DNA of 13,012 bases, taken from the NCBI GenBank assembly GCA_004151065.3, contig NWUY0300003023.1, forward strand, positions 59,399 to 72,410, written 5' to 3'. This DNA is from Larix sibirica (Eukaryota > Streptophyta > Pinopsida > Pinales > Pinaceae). The notes below the pieces were generated by a model. It searched no databases. It was not told the DNA's origin and saw only the letters and a program-made list of their open reading frames with translations. Of the stretch, positions 8,436 through 13,012 are shown piece after piece. Made by a program: the position numbers and the translations under genes. Every line of letters begins with the position of its first letter. Within the stretch, counting starts at the first letter, position 1.

Positions 8436-8460
8436 CTGCACATATGTGTGTGAATAAACA
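8436..8460 (-). other. Probable 3' splice site bordering the Nudix remnant
   Basis: On the minus strand, homology to the Nudix family begins directly after a TGTGCAG whose AG lies at 8436-8437, preceded by a T- and C-rich stretch. In the family the next residue upstream is Gly, so a phase-1 junction would complete a Gly codon. This suggests that the copy is genomic and retained an intron, not a processed retrocopy. Confidence 0.5.
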
Positions 8461-10327
8461 AGGGTTCTGCACNGTAAACAAATTTACAAATACCTAAGAA
8501 AATAAGTATGCAAGGAGTGTGATATTGAAATAGGAGAGTGGGAGGGATCTCAGTGAAGCCAAAACTCTGCCCTAGTGGATTCTTTCCCAACTCAGGGGTG
8601 GCCTCTCGACAGAAGGAATATATGTTGGACAAGGAGGCATATGGTTGGGTGGAACGTTGTAGTTAAGCCTTCAATCGCACAAGTCTTCCATAACTAGATA
8701 AGTGTCTTATATATGCTAGGTTTGTTTCACAAGTTCTACTCATGTATTTGTCCATGATTGCGTTGAGTTAATAGATTCTTGTAAATGTATGTTGTTATGA
8801 AATAATTGTTAATAATCATTTATTTGACTATGAGTAATGTTTACATGTTTTAAATAGTTTATCTCGGATTTCTTAAATAGCATGGTTATGAAATGGGTAG
8901 CTATGGTTAACTTTCATAAAACAATATTTTTTATCATAAATAGGTAATTTTGACTATGGGAAGAAGTTTTGAACAATCTTAACTTCTAGGTGACATGTCC
9001 TTAACTGGTAGTATTATTGAAGAAATGTTCTTGTTATATTTCATTGAAAAGGAGTAACAATCATAGTCTTAAATAGTTGTTATTCACTTTTATAGAATTA
9101 TTGAATAGTAATTTACTACTTTATTTATTAATGAGTCATCTCCACCTTGAAGAGATACAATATTCGTATCTTGATAATGATACGTTCTTAATGGTGTAAC
9201 TAAATAGTTATACTTATGTGTGAACTGTGTAAAGGAAAAGGAAGGATATGTTAGAAATTATTACATAATGTCCTATCCTAAAAGGTGAATGTGTATATTT
9301 GATAATAATATAAAGGGTTCATAATTTAAAATGTGTTGCCTTTTTACTCGAGAAGGTTGATCAAGCTCTGATCAAAGAAAATAAGGCTTTAATCACCTTT
9401 AAAAACAAATACCTACATTCTTATGAATAATAAGGATGTTGTAAGTAATTAAGCGAAGGTTGTATGGGGTACACTGAATGTGGATTGTTATGTGAAGATG
9501 TTTTATAGATTAGTATAAAGCTTTGGAATCCTACTGAAAGGATACAATGAACCCTTACTACTATTAAAGTACCCTAGAGTGAATGCTTTGCATAATTAAG
9601 TATTTTGATTTTAAAGGATTAATATTGTCGTGGAATCACCACACCTCTTAAGTTAGAATAAGTAAGGATAAGTAATGGATAATCTTATTTTTAGATGACT
9701 ATGTTCTTTTTAGATGACTATCTTCATTAAAGAGGAAGCACCATACTTCTAAGGGTTGAATGGGTAAGTAAATATGTTAGACAAAGACTTTATGTCATTG
9801 ACCATGCTAAATGAATGTTAACGGTAGAACAACCAAGTAGGGTTCAAAGTCTATATTCCAATGCTTGACCCTAAATTGGTTATAAAACTTAACAACATTA
9901 AATGATGAAAGATTCGAAGAATCAATTCATATGTCTTCTTATATGTAAGATTACAGGAATGTACTTTATGATTATAATGTCATGTGAACAATAAATCTAA
10001 CATATTTGGTTGTTGAATGAAGTTAAAGGAAAAATTTATACCCCATTTCCCTAAAAATGTATTAAGGATTTTGGGTACATTACATTTGGTGTCAATTCTA
10101 CCTCAAACATCGCCATATTTAGAGAGAATCCCTATGAAGGATGATGTTCTTAGTAAGTGAAATGTGCCAAAGTTTATGATCCAAAGGGGATATTGAGGGG
10201 AGGCATTTCTTTTGTTAATTGATCCAATCTAGAGACTACACAATTAGTTGGACAAGAGAATAAATATGTACATACTTTTGGCTCAAATCCTTGAATAGGG
10301 ATAACCCCTGGATAAGAAGTTTTGATG
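8461..10327. other. Unassigned AT-rich DNA, possible intron or old repeat
   Basis: Strongly AT-rich, with frequent stops on both strands and no recognisable protein. The part nearest 8461 may be intron of the Nudix remnant, but no upstream exon was found. A 19-bp tandem duplication (TTTTTAGATGACTATGTTC then CTTC) occupies 9688-9725, and a 6-bp-arm hairpin lies at 9153-9171. There is one unknown base at 8473. Confidence 0.45.
9688..9725. repeat. 19-bp tandem duplication
   Basis: TTTTTAGATGACTAT followed by GTTC at 9688-9706 is repeated at 9707-9725 with one base changed. Such a short near-perfect duplication looks like a fairly recent slippage event. Confidence 0.8.
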
Positions 10328-10585
10328 GAGAATACGATTGCTCAAGAAGTTATGGAGATTACATAGGAGGTGGTCAGGGATCACAATCTCGAGTTGGCAT
10401 AACCATTGACCCTGACTATAGAGCATAATGTGCAATATTCAAAAGGTGTAGAGATGGTGATGGAGGCCCTTTTAAGTGATGTTTGTGATCATAATTATCT
10501 AGAGGTAAGGGAAGGGCTCCCAACTCCAAATATAGCTTTGAGCCCTAATGCAATCCTAGCTTTTGGTACCTCGGTTGCATTGTAA
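10328..10585 (+). other. Weak coding-like stretch, unidentified
   Basis: Starting from an ATG at 10328-10330, the plus-strand frame runs to a TAA near 10584 with only two internal stops (near 10367 and 10400). It has ordinary-looking composition, including a V-E-M-V-M-E-A-L-L-S-D segment. A second frame is also open for about 40 codons here. I recognise no family. It may be a remnant of a transposon or may be chance. Confidence 0.2.
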
Positions 10586-10920
10586 TGTGATTCAACAAAG
10601 GTCCAAGTGGTGAGATCAGGTATCGATTATCCATAGTGCAATTCATTGGGAGGACCATCTCAATTGATTTGAGAGATTAAGAGATTTCTCGTAGTCACGA
10701 AGGAGGAATATAATGCGATGTTGCCAAAGATAAGTTCTAACATGAGTTTTACTTTATACGCACTATTTTGTTTTAAGCAAATTCCCACCAGTGCGTTTTT
10801 ATTTATTTTAAGTGCACCATTGTGAAAACCTCCACAAAAACCTTTGGATCCCTCCTTTGCTACCAATCTCCGCTATAAACGGAGAAGTGAATTCTTTTTG
10901 GGGGAAGTTATGAAAAAACC
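10586..10920. other. Unassigned junction segment beyond the Copia remnant
   Basis: The Copia RNase H match stops near 10920 and nothing after it on the minus strand resembles the expected end of the domain. A 9-base motif AACCTCCAC occurs at about 10829-10837 and again near 10917-10925, flanking some 80 bases that contain a small hairpin (CTCCG at 10868-10872 with CGGAG at 10880-10884). A minus-strand open frame at 10660-10866 has no known motif. Confidence 0.35.
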
Positions 10921-11475
10921 TCCACTACAAGGTGTTCTATTTGTACTATCAAGAAGTAATTTATTAAGCCATATTGCTTCACATCTCCCAGTAGCAGCAA
11001 GAATTTATTTAAACCTCATGGATGACAAAGAAACAAAAGCTTGTTTCTTATTGCTCCAAGAAACCCTGCCAGAACCTAAAGAGAAACAATAAGCCATGGA
11101 AGATTTTCTGGAATTCACATCACCTCCCCTATTAATATCAACATAACCATGCAAAAAAATATCTTTGTCTCTTTCATAACCAATATCATATGAAACAATG
11201 CCACTCAAATAACGAAGAATTCTCTTACCATCTTGCCAATGAACCTTCTTTGGTTCTACCATAAAGTGACTTGGGAGATTTATAGCATATGGTAAATCAA
11301 GACAAGCGTTACATATGTAAAGAAGAATACCTATCAATTTCAAATATAGTTTAACATCCACTTCTTCACTTGGATCATCAACTCTCACTTTAACACAAGG
11401 ATCCATGGGTGTAAGTTTGCTTCCCTCCATTCTAAACTTTTTCAAGATCTCCATAGCATACTTGACTTGAGTCAA
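10920..11475 (-). pseudogene. Copia RNase H domain, truncated and degenerate
   Basis: RNase H removes the RNA strand during reverse transcription. Following the reverse transcriptase in the same frame, this part shows KYAMEILKKFRME, RYLSGIVSYDIGY, GYVDI with the first catalytic Asp, RKSSMAY, GSGRVSWSNKKQ and LSS. The usual Glu after LSS is lost (LSSMRFK), and a stop follows at 11005-11007. Beyond it CEAIWLNKLLLD still matches the family to about 10920. The conserved C-terminal block around SKHI is absent, so the domain is cut short by about one third. Confidence 0.88.
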
Positions 11476-11489
11476 AATAAGTTGATCTC

Positions 11490-12378
11490 TTTCCTACCAC
11501 ACCTCCAAACCAATAAAATAGTGAAGAGGAACCAAATCTTTCATTTCAAATTCTTCACATAATTCATTCTTCAACCAATGAATTGATTATTCATCATTTC
11601 CTGTTAGAATGAGATCATCTACATACAAAACAATAATTGCAATGCTATCACCGTCACACAAAATGTATATATTAGCATTAACAGTTGATTTCTTTACACA
11701 TTTTTCATGGAACCACTCATCAATCTGAGTATACCATGCACAAAAATCCTGCTTAAGACCTTACAAGGCCTTCTTTAACCTACACACAAGATACTCTTTA
11801 CCATCAGCTTCAAACCCCTATGGTTGTTGTAAGTTGACTTATTCTTGTAGAACACCATTTAGGAAGGTTGTCTTCACATCCATCTAGTGAATATTCCAAT
11901 TATAACATGCAACCAAGGAAATCACACATCTTATGGTGGTATATTGAAGAAGTGGGAGAAAATGTATCATCACAGTCAATGCGTGGTTTTTAAAATATTT
12001 TTTTTTTGCCACACATATTTCCTTATGTTTTTCAATGGAACCATCAACATTATGCTTAAGCTTAAATATCCATCTACTACCACTGACTTTCTTTCCTTCA
12101 AGGAGTGGAACTAAACCCCACACATCATTTTTCATGATGCTCTCATATTCCTCTTGCATGGCTTCAACCCACAATCTATAATATGAATCATCATCAAATA
12201 TACAAGGCTTAGAATCAACCAATATACTCATCAAGGCAACATAATTAACTTCATAATTTTTATATTGAATTTTGATCCATGTAGATCTCCTAGGAGGATA
12301 CAATTTTGGCATGTCATCATCTTTGAAGCCTGATCTTTTTGCCATTTTCTTTATCCACATTGGTTTATCTCTTGCCAC
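11490..12378 (-). pseudogene. Copia reverse transcriptase, six stops, YVDD intact
   Basis: The reverse transcriptase would copy element RNA into DNA. Recognisable in order: AMQEEYESIMKNDVW and GSRWIFKLKHNVDGSIEKHK (within 12030-12220), IH followed by MDVKTTFLNG (starting 11883), the GLKQ region, and the catalytic YVDD at 11614-11625. Stops lie at 11884-11886, 11839-11841, 11818-11820, 11761-11763, 11587-11589 and 11494-11496, all in one frame. Near 12000 a local out-of-frame stretch next to a run of ten T (plus strand) hides the usual D-x-T-F-S-P motif. The catalytic aspartates therefore survive while the frame is dead. A later decay by point mutation, more than rearrangement, is the simplest reading. 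Confidence 0.9.
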
Positions 12379-12384
12379 TTCATG

Positions 12385-12765
12385 ATGCTCCTAGTGGGTT
12401 CTACCACTCAACTCATCTAATGACATCATCACTGCATTTTTCAATAATCTCATCATTGACTTTTTTCACATCAAGTTGCACTTCCAAATCAAGAGTGTTA
12501 TATGCCATTTTGTAACCAAATTCATCAAAAACAACATCTCTACATAATATGGTCTTTCCTTTACTAGGAACAAATATTCAGTATTCTTTGTACTCATCAC
12601 TATATCAACAAACATGCCTCTTTCGCTGGTAGTTTCACATTTTGTTCTCTTAATAATTAGAAGGTATGTAAGAACATGTAGGTGAACCAAACACTCTAAA
12701 ATTATCCGAAACGAAAGGATTTAATCTTGAAAAAAACTCCATGAGTGTAACATGTTAGAACATAT
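12385..12765 (-). pseudogene. Copia integrase C-terminal region and linker, degenerate
   Basis: This part of integrase lies beyond the catalytic core. Visible motifs are FRVFGS at 12683-12700 and RDVVFDE at 12521-12541, both classic for Copia integrases and both in the same frame. Between them the KRTK...MFV motif sits in a different frame, so two compensating indels (near 12660 and 12605) shift out and back. At least one in-frame stop interrupts the YSDEYKEY region and another lies upstream near 12755. Similarity fades beyond about 12765, where the zinc-binding and DDE parts should lie, so the element is cut or interrupted there. Confidence 0.8.
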
Positions 12766-12779
12766 TTACCCCCTCCATA

Positions 12780-13012
12780 GCATCAATCTCTCACCTAGGG
12801 ACTTAGGTACTGGTCTCATGATTACATTGGTCCAAATTTGATTCAATTTGACCATCTGAGCCACTAGAGAGATTCAAACCTAGATTCAAGGGAGTAATCT
12901 TCTATTTATAGACAATGGAAGTGATCCTCAGGTCTATTTCTAGCAGTTGAGGGTGCATGCCTTGAATTAGTGTTTATTTCCTTGATTTTAGGGTCCTACA
13001 TTGCATGTTTGA
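12780..13012. other. Unassigned right end with a minus-strand TATA motif
   Basis: This DNA does not match the expected upstream integrase sequence. The minus strand reads TATAAATA at 12903-12910 (within CTATAAATAGA), close to the plant TATA consensus, followed by mixed sequence without a clear frame. It could be LTR or other promoter DNA of a second element that interrupted the Copia copy. No family assignment is possible from the part in the window. Confidence 0.35.

Larger units (their letters stand above)
10920..12765 (-). mobile_element. Truncated Ty1/Copia retrotransposon, 3' half of pol
   Basis: Reading from high to low coordinates the minus strand encodes integrase C-terminal part, reverse transcriptase, then RNase H. 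Integrase ahead of reverse transcriptase is the order that defines Ty1/Copia elements. Gag, protease and the integrase catalytic core are missing at the high end. The last part of RNase H, the purine tract and the LTR are missing at the low end. From 12378 to about 10920 almost all motifs lie in a single frame interrupted by nonsense codons, whereas the integrase part also has frameshifts. The element was probably copied in long ago and is inactive. Confidence 0.9.

Noticed and set aside
8405-8632. 75-codon minus-strand frame upstream of the Nudix remnant
   Set aside because: It overlaps the Nudix exon in the wrong frame, crosses an unknown base, and the upstream part does not match the Nudix N-terminus. 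It is probably intron.
10844-11092. 82-codon plus-strand frame
   Set aside because: It is mostly antisense to the Copia RNase H region and shows no independent motif.
1-13012. CRISPR array, bacterial operons or a novel defence system
   Set aside because: No regularly spaced repeats with unique spacers and no bacterial gene structure are present. The content is plant retrotransposon and gene remnants.

Overview
The window looks like nuclear DNA of a seed plant with a large, repeat-rich genome. Old LTR retrotransposons, eroded by stop codons and small frameshifts, make up the recognisable content, together with one broken piece of a plant Nudix hydrolase gene. The two retrotransposon LTR copies are strongly diverged, repeats are ancient rather than freshly inserted, and isolated N bases (3079-3080, 8473) suggest a draft assembly. 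This pattern fits a gymnosperm such as a conifer best, but that is an inference from repeat style, not proof. No intact protein-coding gene, rRNA, tRNA or CRISPR array was found.

Layout: 1-2945 is unassigned AT-rich intergenic DNA with a G-rich tract (584-622) and an (AT)12 microsatellite (1796-1819). At 2949-2985 there is a compact nested hairpin, followed by a 39-bp direct repeat (3003-3080). From 3139 to 7029 lies a nearly complete minus-strand LTR retrotransposon of about 3.9 kb. It has two diverged LTRs, a TATA box in each, a primer-binding site like the initiator-Met type, and a purine tract. Its only recognisable coding content is a decayed Ty3-type Gag followed by a short unfamiliar acidic region. 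No protease, reverse transcriptase, RNase H or integrase is present, so it resembles the non-autonomous 'TR-GAG' class. A 33-bp triple repeat (7103-7200) lies just outside its right LTR.

7201-8145 is noncoding. At 8146-8435 (minus) lies the C-terminal two thirds of a NUDT1-like Nudix hydrolase, with a plausible splice acceptor at its 5' edge but two in-frame stops. 8436-10920 is mostly AT-rich and unassigned, with a weak coding-like stretch near 10328-10584.

From about 10920 to 12765 (minus) runs the 3' half of a Ty1/Copia polyprotein: integrase C-terminal part, reverse transcriptase with an intact YVDD box, then RNase H. It is truncated at both ends and carries many stops. The last 230 bases (12780-13012) are unassigned and contain a good minus-strand TATA motif.

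Nothing here forms a working pathway. The elements are independent insertions and remnants.
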